Assembly (NCBI GenBank): GCA_029844215.1
Contig: CM056728.1
Coordinates: 6,722,001 to 6,786,000 of the forward strand
Length of the DNA stretch: 64,000 nt
Source of the DNA: Przewalskia tangutica
Taxonomy: Eukaryota; Streptophyta; Magnoliopsida; Solanales; Solanaceae
Direction: 5' to 3'
The position numbers and the translations under genes were made by a program. Below, in pieces: positions 1 to 12,100 of this stretch. The notes below the pieces were generated by a model. It was not told where the DNA came from. It did no database searches and was given only the letters and a program-made list of their open reading frames with translations. How positions within the stretch are numbered: the first letter of the stretch is position 1; the number at the start of each line of letters is the position of its first letter.

Positions 1-390
1 ATAATCCCTAGGTCTTATAGATGCAAAAATCACGTTTTGGACCCTTTTGCCCTTCAAAAAATTGGACTTTTCTCGCCCAGTTCCGCGTCGGCACCGCGGT
101 GCCGAAAGTACTGCAGCAAATTTTTCCGAAACCTTGTCATTTTCTCATCCGGACTTCGTCTGATTTCTTCTATACTTTCCGGGACTTCTTAGGCTTCATT
201 CCTTGGCCCTTTTAGTGTGCAATTACATCTAAATCGAGCTCGTTTCATCCTCTTTTTGCCATTTCTCCATTTAGGACCGTTGTGACTCAAAAGAAAGAAA
301 AATAGACCTAATACTATACTAAACACAAACAAAATGAGTAAAATACTAACTAAAAATGACTCAAAAAGTGTATATAAAATATGTCTAACA
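1..390 (-). repeat. 3' LTR (partial) of Athila-like element A
   Basis: Read on the minus strand, this LTR starts with TG at 390, just after a purine run (GTTTGGGGG, about 395-405) that serves as the polypurine tract, and continues out of the window to the left. Bases 1-200 match 3526-3742 closely, apart from an indel of about 24 bases in the GC-rich part, so the two are the LTR pair of one element. The first 60 bases of the LTR also resemble 54314-54400, the 5' LTR start of element D, which places both in one family. Confidence 0.75.
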
Positions 391-1830
391 AATACCCCCA
401 AACTTAACCTTTGATCGCCCTCGAGCAAAGATCAAAACAAAAACAAAAATAAAAATAAAGACTCTATGAAATTGATCAAGTAGTTATAACAATGCTTCTT
501 CAAAATCATGGATGAAAGTTGGGATAATATGTTAGAACATATATAACATGAATATCTAGAAATCTTGAATTTCAAGTTAGATATTTCGCAAATTCACTTA
601 GATCATGATCAATTGAAAATACAAATACCTAACCTATGCGTGTAAATTTCATTCTATCTTTCCCAAAATGCTATAGACCTGTTTACTTGTTATTTTCCAC
701 TAATCATAGACATACACATTAGTGATCATCAGGACTTTCAAAGGTTGTAATGTACGCTTAGGCAGGGGTAGGTAAAAGTAGACATTTAGGCTCAATTACG
801 TACCATAAGCATTTTTTCATTCAACTCCTTTCCTTCTTTTTAATTTTTTTAATCTCATACCTATTTTTTCCTTCTTTTCTTTTGAGAGAATGAGATACGT
901 TATAGATAACAGGCACCCCCAAACTTAGGTTTTTGCATATTTTTCATTGGGGTGCATCAATTTTCACTTTCTTCTTGTTTCTTTTTCAACACTTTTCATC
1001 CCAAGAGTTTTCAATTATAACTTATGGCACAAACAGAGAATCATAGGGTATGAAAGAAAGATCTTATTTTTAGGCTCAAAAGGGCTGACTAGTGATACAA
1101 TTTATGTCCGGATATGTAATGAATGGTTAGAAGGGCTAACAAAGAAATGTCTGAATCATCTCCCTAAACATGTACATCTTAACTATTTCGCCTCAAATAA
1201 CAAGCAAACAGATTTTCTAGACATTTTTCAACCGTTCTTTCCATAACTGACATACATACGCTAAACACAAATATCTCAAAGAATTAGATGTCATGAATTT
1301 TTGGCATATCTAACTTAAGCACACAGATTGTTGCTGTTCAATTCCATTACATTATCCCACTTTATCTACTCAATATCTTTAGAAACTACAACATGCATGA
1401 TCCATAAAAAAAATTATGACTCAAAGACACATGGAACAACACAAAGACAAATCAAAAAGACTAAAAAACAGACACTCAAAACAAACTAAGATCCCCGCCA
1501 CACTTAAACGACACACTGTCCCTAATGTATGAAGACTAAAAATAAGAGACAACTTACTGACACAACACAACGATCATAACGAAGGTCTGAGATGAGATTC
1601 TGGAAATTGCACATCTTTTGGGCTCTTTGAAGTTTCAACGCTTTTGATTCTTTCCCCCTTAGGGTCAGTCCCTAGTCTACCTGCCATCAAAACATAAAAT
1701 AAAACCCAAGACCGTGAGACTGTTTAAGATAAAATAAAACAAACTAAAACAAAAATTAAAATAACATAATTAAAAACATTGAGTTGTCTCCCAACAAGCG
1801 TTGTCTTTAACGTCTTTTAGCCGGACACAA

Positions 1831-2475
1831 TTAACATTTACTAGTGCACATTGGATCCTTCTGCGAACTGCTTGCAATCTGCACAGTCATTGTTGCAGGT
1901 CTCACTTTTCCTACAACACTTTTTTCAAATAAGGGCCTCATATCTAAGATTATCCCCCAATTACACAAGGCAGACTTGTCTTCTAGGCTCTCTATAATGT
2001 AGAGATTAGTGAAACTCCCTACATCTCTCAACTTTTGGGGGTGCCCTTGTGGATATGGACTTTCTAGTTGGGGCTTAGCAATGATAGTTGATGGTGTCTT
2101 TTCTGTAACGGGTATAGTAAAAAGAAGTTCCAAGGAATCCAAAAAGGTGAAAAACTGGATCTCAGAAACCTCTTCTTTCTCTACACTAACTATCTCTCTC
2201 AATTCCTCATTATTCTCAACAACTTGTTGTGGTTCAGGTTCCTCACTCTGCTTATCACTCCCCACAACTGTGTCGCTAGGCAGATTTTCTTGCGGTACAT
2301 TAATCACCATATCCGTCAGCTGCCCTATTTGTGTTTCCAAATTTTTGAGGGACACCTTTGTCTCAACCATAAACTGACTCTGGCACTTGGTGAGCTCATG
2401 TATGGTTGTCTGCAACTCATCTAGATCTTCCTCTTGATCCTGTGGGTTAGGTTGCAGATGATGATTCCACTGCCC
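1831..2475 (-). pseudogene. gag C-terminus and protease remnant of element A
   Basis: The open stretch 2415-1831 (194 codons) carries the Athila gag signature 'KNLETQIGQL' near its N-terminus; the same motif ('NLETQVGQLAKQ') occurs in element D at about 57147. The reading continues upstream to about 2470 through an acidic Q/D/E-rich stretch. Towards the C-terminus the sequence aligns with the retropepsin part of element D, but the catalytic D-L-G-A-S motif has degraded to about N-W-G-I-I, so no protease activity is expected. The N-terminal gag core (capsid-like domain) is absent. Coding is uninterrupted over 194 codons only by chance or because decay is recent. Confidence 0.65.
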
Positions 2476-2651
2476 CTAATAGTAGTAGTAGTCCATGTGC
2501 CCTGTTTTTTTTTTTACTCTAGGTTTACCTACAAAATAAGAAAAACAACAAAATCTGATAAAAAGATGCTCGCAGAACAAGTTAGAAACTTGTTCATGGA
2601 GAAACCAAATTAGAAATAAGAATAGATAATTCGATATTGAAAGTACGTCAG

Positions 2652-2669
2652 TCCCTGACAACACCGCCA
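2652..2669 (-). other. Degenerate primer-binding site of element A
   Basis: On the minus strand this reads TGGCGGTGTTGTCAGGGA, matching the Athila-type primer site (TGGCGCCGTTGCCGGGGA, intact at 55650-55667) at all but four positions. It lies just inside the 5' LTR end, as a reverse-transcription primer site should. The changes include losses of CG dinucleotides, a pattern expected of methylated, silenced elements. Confidence 0.7.
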
Positions 2670-2675
2670 AAAACT

Positions 2676-3742
2676 TGTTGGGCGGATATTTCCACGTGCT
2701 CACGCAAGTGTACGTATCTTCACAAGTAATATAGTCTGTAAGACCGAATATCGTCCACAGAGACTGGTTATCAAGTACCGATTATCTATTCTATGGTTTC
2801 TATTTGGTGAACGTTAATTTGTTTGTATTTTTATATAATAACTAAGACTAAGTAATTGCAGAAAATGAACTAATTATGATAATACTTTGGTTTAAATCAG
2901 TTATGATGGAAATAGGGCTTCCAATATCCTCGACTGTCCACTATTTTCAATCTTTAATGTAACAAGAATGACTTCTTCTTCTACGTTAAGATAGCGGTTA
3001 ACTAGACTGTCTTATATTCCGGTTAGGATATATAATCGCTCAACCCCAGTGCAGAACCCTTCTATATTTCTATGATAGGATTTACCACATAGGAGGATTA
3101 AGAATAATAACCTATAATGCTACACAAGTATCGGGGTACTTTCGTCCGCGATTTTAACCTATGTCTATTCAATTACAACATATCCAAATCTCTTCTCTCG
3201 GTTCTTGATTTGAAATCATATAGATTATGATAATTAATGGCCAGTTAACTATCAAACATTCATACCAATATTGAATAAATCTTAATCAAGTGAAGAAGAA
3301 ATCAAACTAATGCATTAATTCATGAAATAGAGTTTCAAGCGATTCAATAGGAAAGCCCTAATAAAGTAATTGACTCCTAGACATTGACATGCTAAGAACT
3401 AATACAAAATCCAACATAAACTGAAATAAAACAAAGGAAAGAAAAAGAACTTGAACCAAAGTTGTCTCCAATCTTGTGTTGTAGACTCCTTTCTTCTCCC
3501 CAAAGTAGAATAATCAGATATAGAATAATCCCTAGGTCTTATAGATGCAAAAATCACGTTTTGGACCCTTTTGCCCTTCGAAAAATCGGACTTTTCTCGC
3601 CCAGTTCCGCATCGGCACCGCGATGCTGCAGACTGGCACCGCGGTGTCGAAAGTACTGCAACAATTGTTTTCCGAAACCTTGTCCTTTTTCTCGTCCGGA
3701 CTTCTTCTGATTTCTTCTATACTTTCCGGGACTTCTTAGGCT
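2676..3742 (-). repeat. 5' LTR of element A, truncated at its outer end
   Basis: This is the 5' LTR on the minus strand. Its inner end (…CAACA at 2676) abuts the primer site. The stretch 3400-3500 aligns on the opposite strand with 54790-54960 of element D's LTR. The outer end stops at about 3742 where homology to 1-390 ends; roughly the first 180-200 bases of the LTR are missing and mitochondrial-like DNA begins. The truncation suggests the element was cut by whatever event joined it to the organellar block. Confidence 0.7.
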
Positions 3743-4327
3743 TCAGATAAAAAGGCTTCTTTATTTTCATTGAAGCAATCAACAATGATTTTGGAGTCAA
3801 TTGCGAGTTTTTAGCAGATAACCCAAATTTAGGTTTAATAGTACATCCCAACAGGGGACGACCATACTTATTTAATTTATCTCTTTCAACTTGGATCCCA
3901 TGAGGCATGAAGGCATAGATTCGACGCAGTCAAGCATGAAATCCTGTAATCGACGACAAAAGGCATAATTAAAAGTACAGGCAGAAGTCCAAGAGCCTAG
4001 TCGTGCAAAGAGCCAAGCATCGTATTCTGATTCAGGTGCGAACTTCTTCTCGACGCATGAGATTCGTGAACAAACCCGTCTGAGGCATTGTGTCATCGAA
4101 CAAAATGAAATTTGCCTGATATATATCAAAACAATGGACAATCAAACCTATTTCTCGATTCACTCAAAGAGGTGAATAGGGTCCCAATAGAGATATGTAA
4201 AAAGCAGGTCCGATTACACGTATTCCTAATCCTAAATGTCCAGATGACTTCTCTTTTCACGACCATTGCAATCAAGAAAGAGGCTTATTTGAGATCATAT
4301 TGAGTTTCCATTTACCGAGACTCGTGT
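3743..4327. other. Organellar-like DNA, left arm of the organellar block
   Basis: No gene recognised. Bases 4238-4318 are an inverted copy (a few mismatches) of 18834-18916, which lies in the mitochondrial-like part of the block on the other side of element B. The composition, with many GAAAG/CTTTC runs, differs from the neighbouring retroelement DNA. I take 3743-4327 and 12739 onward as one organellar insertion that was split by element B, because element B's imperfect target-site duplication joins the two arms. Confidence 0.5.
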
Positions 4328-7300
4328 TGTTACACCCCGTAATTCCAAGGGAATGATATGAGAACATACTTAAGGAAATGAGATGTGAATTTTTGAAGGA
4401 AAGAAAGAATTACATTTTCTTAAGGGAAATTTTGAAAAATTATGACGACGAAAAATTATTAATTTGGAGTTTAATACTTCTAAATTGGATTTGTGGGATT
4501 AGTATTGTATTACGAAGAATTTGAATTGATAATATGGGGTCCGTCGAAAATTTCACAATTTTGGGGGAGGTTAGAAAATTATTATGTTTTGGAGCAATAG
4601 GAGGGTGACACGTGTCACCCCCACTTATCTTGCAAGACTTTGACTCTCTTAGATATTTTGAGACTTGAGGACAAGTGGACATGGGTCCCACTCCACTTGG
4701 CATTACACTTGGATAAATATCCAATTCTTGCAAGACTTGGACATTATACACTTATCCATATAGCTTTCATCTTCTCCATTTGAGCTCCATTTTTGCAAAT
4801 ATCCATAGCCAAAGATCAACAAGTGTTGACAAGTTTCTTTATCCAAGATTAGCTCTTAACCAAGTGCTAAAACAAGTTAACTCTTCAAACCCTCTAAATC
4901 TTGTGTTGGCCGAAAATGAGGGTGAAACCCTAGGGGTTTCTGTCGACTTTTTGGAAGCGAAACGTGAAGTGAAGTTGGTTATAAGGTTGTATTAGATACA
5001 TGGAAGTGATTGGAACTTGAAGAAGTGGAGCAAAACGAAAAATGTGGACCAATATCGAGTGGACTGTTTTGGGCAATTTTTGGGCTAAAAATAAGGTAAT
5101 GGTTCTTCTTCTTTTAAAGTAATTGGATATTACTTATTGTTGATATGTATAGATGAGATTGTTCTAGAAAGAATGAGGGATAAAAAGTATTTGGGCCATT
5201 TTAGGGTGTTGGGCCGAGAATGGACAGAATTGGTGTCTTCGGATTTCGTTTGTTATTGTCGTTGTTAACGTCACCTATTGCATGTTATAATGAAGTAATA
5301 ATGTTGTTTATAAGTTGATGAAACTTGTATATAAGTGTTGGAACTTGAATTGGAATAAAATGGATTATGGAAAAAGACTTTGGATTGTTGTAGTTGTTGT
5401 TGGCCGAAAAACTGCCTAAAATTGTGAGACGTCGTTGTGTCGTTTTATGGACTGTTTTAGGGTGTTATTATGCTGGAAAATCAACCCCCAACATGCATGA
5501 TTAATGTTGTAAATGGCTAATGAAAGTCCTAAGGAATAAGGATGTTAAAGACTTCACATTGTACCCTTAATGTTGAATTATTATGGACTGTTTTTAGGGA
5601 ATGTTTTGTATCGTGTGGGGCAGAATTTTACACGTCAAGTTAGGCGTGTAATCCCCTTTGGTTAACTGTTGGTTGTGCCTTAAATGTGGCTTGTTGGTTG
5701 TTGAATTCGGGCCTTGGAAAAGGTAGAAAAGTACGTAGAAACAAAGGAAGTGCTGCCCAAATTTCTGTAGAATAAGAGGACAATTACTTGATATAAGTCT
5801 TACACTTGATAGCTTGAAGTTGATAGAAGTATTATTGTCATTTTAGGATGAAGTACTACGTGTAGCATATTGTACTTGGTGTGTGGAATAGCCGATAAGG
5901 TTGAAGTACATTGGGGTGTATGCTACTTGTCGTGTTGGTTAGTCGTCAACGAGGTATGTGAACTATCCTTTCTTCTTCTAGCATGATTCATTGTTATAAA
6001 GTGAGTAGATCCTACTCCTTGTTATATATATTCTCTTGATAGTACTTGGAGTTTCTAAAATGAAAGATTGTTATATCCATTCTCTTGATGATACTTTGGG
6101 TTTCTAAAATGGAAGTTGTTTACCTATTCTATTGATAGTACTTTGGGTTTTCTAAAAGGAAATTGTCCTATATATTCCATTGATAATACTTTGAGTTTCT
6201 AATGAGAAGTTGTTCTATCCATTTTATTAATAGTACTTTGGGGTTACTAAAAGGAAAGAGGTGGTAGTGCCTTGGTTTTTCTAAAAGGAAAGAGGTGGTG
6301 GTGCCTTGGTTTTACTAAAAGGAAAGAGATAGGAAGTGCCTTGATTTTATAGTAAAGAGTCCATTTTAATGATTTTAAAAGTGAAAGTACCTTGATGCTA
6401 CAAGTGCTAGTGTCTTGGGGTTTTATAAATGAAAGGATGTACGGCGGACGTGCATGGTGCTATTGGGGTTTGATAATGCCTTGAGTTTTTTCTAAAATGA
6501 TAGTTTATTCTATTTGTACTAATGAGAGTCCAAGATGATTTAAATTGCACATAGTTGATTGTGATAGCTATCTGTGTACAGTCCTTTATATTTGGACCGA
6601 GTCCCTCGTTAAAGGGACGACAATTTATGAAGATATAATGATTCCACCGAGTCCCTCGTTAAAGGGCCGACAATGTGTAAAGATATAATGATTCCACTGA
6701 GTCCCTCGTTAAAGGGCCGACAATGTGTAAAGATATAATGATTCCACCGAGTCCCTCGTTAAATGACCGACAATGTGTAAAGATATAATGATTCCACCGA
6801 GTCCCTCATTAAAGGGCCGACAATGTGTGAAGATATAATGATTCCACCGATTCCCTCGTTAAAAGGGCCAGCAATGTGTAAAGATATTATGATTCCACTA
6901 CGTCCCTCGTTAAAGGGCCGACAATGTGTAAAGATATAATGATTCCACCGAGTCCCTCGTTAAAGGGCCAACAATGTGTAAAGATATAATGATTTCATCG
7001 AGTCTCTCGTTAAAGGGCCGACAATGTGTAAAGATATAATGATTCCACCGAGTCACTCGTTAAAGGGTCGGCAATGTGTGAAGATATAATGATTCCACCG
7101 AGTCCCTCGTTAAAGGGCCGACAATGTGTGAAGATATAATGATTCCACCGAGTCCATCGTTAATGGGCCGACAATGTATAAAGATATAATGATTCCACCG
7201 AGTCCCTCGTTAAAGGGCCGACAATGTGTAAAGATATAATGATTCCACCGAGTCCCTCATTAAAGGGCCGGTAATGTGTAGAGAAATAATGATTTCACCA

Positions 7301-8034
7301 AGTCCCTCGTTAAAGGGCCGATAATGTGTAGAGATATAATGATTTCATTGAGTCCCTCGCTAAAGGGCCGACAATGTATAGAGATAATGGTTGGTACACG
7401 ACATGATGGTACCTTGGTTTTATTCCCTTGAGAGTCAAAAGACGAAATAAAAGATACAGTTGAATCTCAATTTCTATAAAGTACAGTTGGCTCTTATTTT
7501 ATTTGGCATGGTAGGATCAAGTATTTGATTTTCATACTTGTCCATGTCATTCTTTTGTACAGTTATGATCTTGTTTACTGTACTTCATGTTTACATACTT
7601 GGTATCTGTTGTACTGACCCCCTTCGGGGGGCTGCGTTCATGCCCGCATGTTTAGGTTCGCAGTTGGGTGATCCGCGTGTGTGGGATCTTGTTCAGCTGT
7701 TGAGGTAGCTTCCTTGTTCCCGAGCTTACCATTGGTACGGTTGGTTTAGACTGTTGTGTATTTCAGGGTACGGCGGGGCCTTGTCCCGTCATAGTTGTTG
7801 TCAAAACTCTTAGAGGTCTGTATTCATATGTGGGTTGAACTGGCGTGAATTATATTTATATTAATGTACAGGTGTAGTCCCATTCGGGTGTTATATATTA
7901 TGGCAGCCTTGCCGGCTTTTCCTTTGCAAAAAAAAAAAGAGTGTTATTTAGCTTCCACATGTTACTTATGTTGTATGAATAGAAGGGTGCCCAGGTAGGG
8001 CACCAGTCGCGGGCCCGGGGTTCGGGTCGTGACA
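4328..8034 (+). repeat. 5' LTR of element B (3.7 kb)
   Basis: Starts TGTTACACCCCG and ends GGGTCGTGACA. It pairs with 8802-12738 along its whole length with scattered substitutions and several indels. It carries degenerate 45-60-bp repeats at about 6000-6420 and a regular 50-bp tandem array at 6596-7390. Bases 7500-8034, with the 'accepting' CCCCCTTCGGGGGGCTGCG segment and the GGTGCCC…GGGCACC inverted repeat near the end, resemble the 3' parts of the other chromovirus-like LTRs in the window. No open reading frame of interest. Confidence 0.85.
6596..7390 (+). repeat. 50-bp tandem array in 5' LTR of element B
   Basis: About 16 head-to-tail units of 50 bp. Each has the core GAGTCCCTCGTTAAAGGG, then CCGACAATGTGTAAAGATAT and AATGATTCCACC. 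Units differ from each other by a few substitutions and rare one-base indels. The core contains a small inverted repeat (CCCTCGTTAAAGGG: CCCT…AGGG), so each unit can form a short hairpin. Confidence 0.95.
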
Positions 8035-8037
8035 GAG

Positions 8038-8051
8038 TGGTATCATAGCAG
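8038..8051 (+). other. Primer-binding site of element B (tRNA-Met type)
   Basis: TGGTATCATAGCAG, three bases after the LTR end, is close to the usual plant TGGTATCAGAGC site complementary to initiator tRNA-Met. It fixes the strand of the element. Confidence 0.75.
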
Positions 8052-8788
8052 TTAGTCCTCGGAATGTCTACAGACCATGTGTAGTAGAGTCTTGTTTATC
8101 GGTGTGTTGTGCACCACATCTATAAACAGGAGACTACATTACATTTAGGATTGATTTCTATTCTTCTTACTCCAAGATCGTGTGATAGAGCTGTGTTGTT
8201 AGGGTGGTCCCTCCCTAACGTATTATTGTGATTGCAGCTGTGAGAAAGCGACAACGGCCCAGAAAGAAAATATTTGGACTTAGTATCCAGGTTGGTAAAA
8301 CTATTGTATAGTTGATATAATGATGATGCGTATCTGTACGAGCGTATTTATTAGGGCCATATGTGTGTTGCCTAGAATGGTTATGAGTTATCTTGAGTTG
8401 GTTAAGCTTCGATAATTGCTTAGAAGGTATGAGACAGTTTAATGAATTTTCATCAAGGTTATATATGTGCTAATTTGGAATAATTAGGAGGTAATGAGCT
8501 GTCGGAAAGGGTGATGAACCCTTAGGAGATCATGTTTAATTGACTTAAGGACATAGAATGTTGTTAGATTAAGCTGTGTTGTATGCTTAAGTGATGTGTA
8601 CAAATAAATTTGGTATGGAATAAATAGGGTTGTTGTGATTAGGACAACATGATTTTGAGATATTGAGAAGCTATTTTGCTCGTATACGGGGAGAAATAAT
8701 GTAAACTTGGGACATGAAATATTTGAGGATCTTAGAGTATTGGATAATCGTTGAGACCTTAGATGAACATTTGAGGACGAATGTTTCT

Positions 8789-8801
8789 AAGGGGGAAAAG
8801 A
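8789..8801 (+). other. Polypurine tract of element B
   Basis: AAGGGGGAAAAGA directly before TGTTACACC. The same context, GACGAATGTTTCTAAGGGGG, precedes the 3' LTR of element C at 60255-60280. Confidence 0.8.
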
Positions 8802-10479
8802 TGTTACACCCCGTAATTCCAAGGGAACGATATGAGAACGTACTTAAGGAAATGAGATGTGAATTTTTGAAGGAAAGAAAGAATTACATTTTCTTAAGGG
8901 AAATTTCAGAAAAATATGACGACGAAAAATTATTAACTTGGAGTTTAATACTTCTAATTGGATTTGTGGGATTAGTATTGTATTACGAAGAATTGAAATT
9001 GATAATATGAGGTCCGTTGAAAATTTCACAATTTTGGGGGGAGTTTCGAAAATTATTATGTTTTGGGCAATAAGAGGGTGACACGTGCCACCCCCATTTG
9101 TCTTGCAAGACTTTGACTCTCTTAGATATTTTGAGACTTGAGGACAAGTGGACATGGGTCCCACTCCACTTGACATTACACTTGGATAAATATCCAAGTC
9201 TTGCAAGACTTGGACATTATACACTTATCCATATAGCTCTCATCTTCTCAATTTGAGCTCCATTTTCGAAAATCTCTATAGCCAAAGATCAAAAAGTGTT
9301 GACAAGTTTCTTTCTCCAAGATTGGCTCCTAAACCAAGTGCTAAAACAAGTTAACTCTCCAAACCCTCCAAATCTTGTGTTGGCCGAAAATGAGGGTAAA
9401 CCCTAGGGGTTTCCATCAACTTTTTGGAAGCGAAACGTGAAGTGAAGTTGGTTATAAGGTTGTAGTGGATACATGGAAGTGATTGGAGCTTGAAGAAGTG
9501 GAGCGAAATGAAAACTGTGGACCAATATCGAGTGGACTGTTTTGGGCGATATTTGGGCTAAAAATAAGGTAATGGTTCTTCTTCTTTTAAAGTAATTGGA
9601 TATTACTTATTGTTGATATGTATAGATGAGCTTGTGCTAAAAATAATGAAGGATAAAAAGTATTTGAGCCATTTTAGGGTGTTGGGACGAGAATGGATAT
9701 AATTGGTGTCTTCGGATTTCGTTAGTTATTGTCGTTGTTAACGTCACCCATTGCATGTTATAATGAAGTAATAATGTTGTTGATATGTTGATGAGACTTG
9801 TATATAAGTATTGGAACTTGAATTGGAATAAAATGGATTATGGAAAAGGACTTTGGATTGTTGTAGTTGTTGTTGGCCGAAAAACTGCCCAAAATTATGA
9901 GACGTCGTTGTGTCGTTTTATGGATTGTTTTGGGGTGTTATTATGCTGGAAAATCAGCCCCCAACATGCATGATTAATGTAGTAAATGACTAATGAAATT
10001 CCTAAGGAATAAGGGTGTTAAATGCTTCACATTGTACCCTTAATGTTGAATTATTATGAACTGTTTTTAGGGAATGTTTTGTATCACGTGGGGCAGAATT
10101 GTACACGTCAAGTTAGGCGTGTAATCCCCTTTGGTTAACTATTGGTTGTGCCTTAAATGTGGCTTGTTGGTTGTTGAATTCAGGCCTTGGAAAAGGTGAA
10201 AAAGTACGTAGAAACAATGGAAGTGCTGCCCAAATTTCCGTAGAATAAGAGGAAAATTACTTGGTATATGTCTTACACTTGATAGCTTGAAGTTGATAGA
10301 AGTATTATTGTCATTTTAGGATGAAGTACTACGTGTAGAATATTCTACTTGGCGTGTGGAATAGCCGATAAGGTTGAAGTACATTGGGCGTATGCTACTT
10401 GTCGTGTTGGTTAGTCGTCAACGAGGTATGTGAACTATCCTTTCTTCTTCTAGCATGATTCCTTGTTATAAAGTGAGTG

Positions 10480-11000
10480 GATCCTACTCCTTAATGATGT
10501 ACTTCCTTGATAGTACTTTGGGTTTTAAAAAAAGTGAAGTTGTTCTAACTACTTCATTAATGGTACTTTGAGTTCCAAAAAGGAAGTTGTTCTAACTATT
10601 TCATTAATAGTACTTGGGGTTTCTAAATTGAAAGATTGTTATATATGTTCTCTTGATAGTACTTGGGATTTCTAAAATGAAAGATTGTTATATCTATTCT
10701 CTTGATAGTACTTGGGTTTCTAAAATGAAAGATTGTTATATCCATTATCTCGATGATACTTTGGGTTCTAAAATGGAAGTTGCTTACCTATTCTATTGAT
10801 AGTACTTAGGATTTTCTAAAAGGAAGTTGTCCTATATATTGCATTGATAGTACTTTGAGTTTCTAAAGAGAGGTTATTCTATCCATTTTATTAATAGTAC
10901 TTTGGAGTTACTAAAAGGAAAGAGGTGGTAGTGCCTTGGTTTTTCTAAAAGGAAAGAGGTGGTGGTGCCTTGGTTTTACTAAAAGGAAAGAGATAGGAAG
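10480..11000 (+). repeat. Degenerate minisatellite in 3' LTR of element B
   Basis: Irregular repeats of about 45-60 bp built around 'TTGATAGTACTTGGG', 'TTTCTAAAATGAAA' and 'GATTGTTATAT'. The 5' LTR has fewer copies (about 6000-6340). Confidence 0.75.
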
Positions 11001-11259
11001 TGCCTTGATTTTATAGTAAAGAATTCATTTTAATGATTTTAAAAGTGAAAGTACATTGATGCTACACGTGCTAGTGTCGTGGGGGTTTTATAAATGAAAT
11101 GATGTACGACGGACGTGCATGGTGCTATTGGGTTTTGATAATGTCTTGAGTTTTTCTAAAATGATAGTTCATTCTATTTGTACTAATGAGAGTCCAAGAT
11201 GATTTAAATTGCACATAATTGCTTGTGATAGTTATCTGTGTACAGTCTTTTATATTTGG

Positions 11260-12100
11260 ACCGAGTCCCTCGTTAAAGGGCCGGCAATGTGTAAAGATAT
11301 AATGATTCCATTGTGTCCCTCGTTAAAGGGCCGACAATGTGTAAAGATATAATAATTCCACTGAGTCCCTCGTTAAAGGGCCGGTAATGTGTAAAGATAT
11401 AATGATTCCACCGAGTCCCTCGTTAAAGGGCTGGCAATGTGTAAAGATATAATGATTCCACCGAATCCATCGTTAAAGGGCCGACAATGTGTGAAAATAT
11501 AATGATTTCACTGAGTCCCTCGTTAAAGGGTCGGCAATGTGTGAAGATATAGTGATTCTAACGAGTCCTTCGTTAATGGGTCGGCAATGTGTAAAGATAT
11601 AATGATTCCACCGAGTCCCCCGTTAAAGGGCCGACAATGTGTAAAGATATAATGATTCTGCCGAGTCCCTCGTTAAAGGGCCGACAATGTGTAACGATAT
11701 AATGATTCCACGGAGTCCCTCGTTAAAGGGCCAACAATGTGTAAAGATATAATGATTACATCGAGTCCCTCGTTAAAGGGCCGGCAATGTGTGAAGATAT
11801 AATGATTCCACCGAGTCCCTCGTTAAAGGGCCGACAATGTGTGAAGATATAATGATTTCACCGAGTCCCTCGTTAATGGGCCCGCAATATGTAAAGATAT
11901 AATGATTCCACCGAGTCCCTCGTTAAAGGTCCGACAATGTGTAAAGATATAATGATTCCACCGAGTCCCTCATTAAAGGGCCGGTAATGTGTAGAGAAAT
12001 AATGATTTCACCAAGTCCCTCGTTAAAGGGCCGATAATGTGTAGAGATATAATGATTTCATTGAGTCCCTCGCCAGCGGCCGACAATGTATAGAGATAAT
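11260..12100 (+). repeat. 50-bp tandem array in 3' LTR of element B
   Basis: About 17 units of the same 50-bp repeat as in the 5' LTR, at constant spacing (for example 11281, 11331, 11381). Unit order is similar but not identical to the 5' array, so the arrays have changed in unit number since insertion. Confidence 0.95.

Larger units (their letters stand above)
391..2675 (-). mobile_element. Internal region of gag-pro-only Athila-like element A
   Basis: Minus-strand internal region between the two LTRs, only about 2.3 kb, so the reverse transcriptase, RNase H and integrase expected of an Athila element are missing. In order on the minus strand: degenerate primer-binding site (2652-2669), a short leader, the gag C-terminus with a protease remnant (2475-1831), the pol-end sequence around 1820-1795 that also occurs at 58210-58245 in element D, then about 1.4 kb of A/T-rich untranslated DNA (391-1790) in which I see no gene. 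The element is non-autonomous and decayed. Confidence 0.7.
8035..8801 (+). mobile_element. Internal region of element B, no coding capacity
   Basis: The internal region is 767 bp. The leader (8038-8260) aligns with the leader of element C (53571-53770), including shared stretches around 'TTAGTCCTCGGAA' and 'TATCGGTGTGTTGTGCA'. In element C this leader runs into gag; here the sequence passes to a non-coding stretch and then to the polypurine tract. An internal deletion removing all of gag-pol is the simple reading. Confidence 0.7.

Noticed and set aside
21..215. Open frame repeated at 3545-3739, possible small gene pair
   Set aside because: The two copies are the paired LTRs of element A on the other strand; the frame has no conserved start context or domain.
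947..1246. 99-codon open frame on the plus strand
   Set aside because: Falls in the untranslated 3' part of element A, antisense, with no recognisable protein features.
6596..7390. 50-bp array as a possible CRISPR
   Set aside because: Units are head-to-tail without unique spacers, lie inside both LTRs of a plant retroelement, and no cas genes exist.
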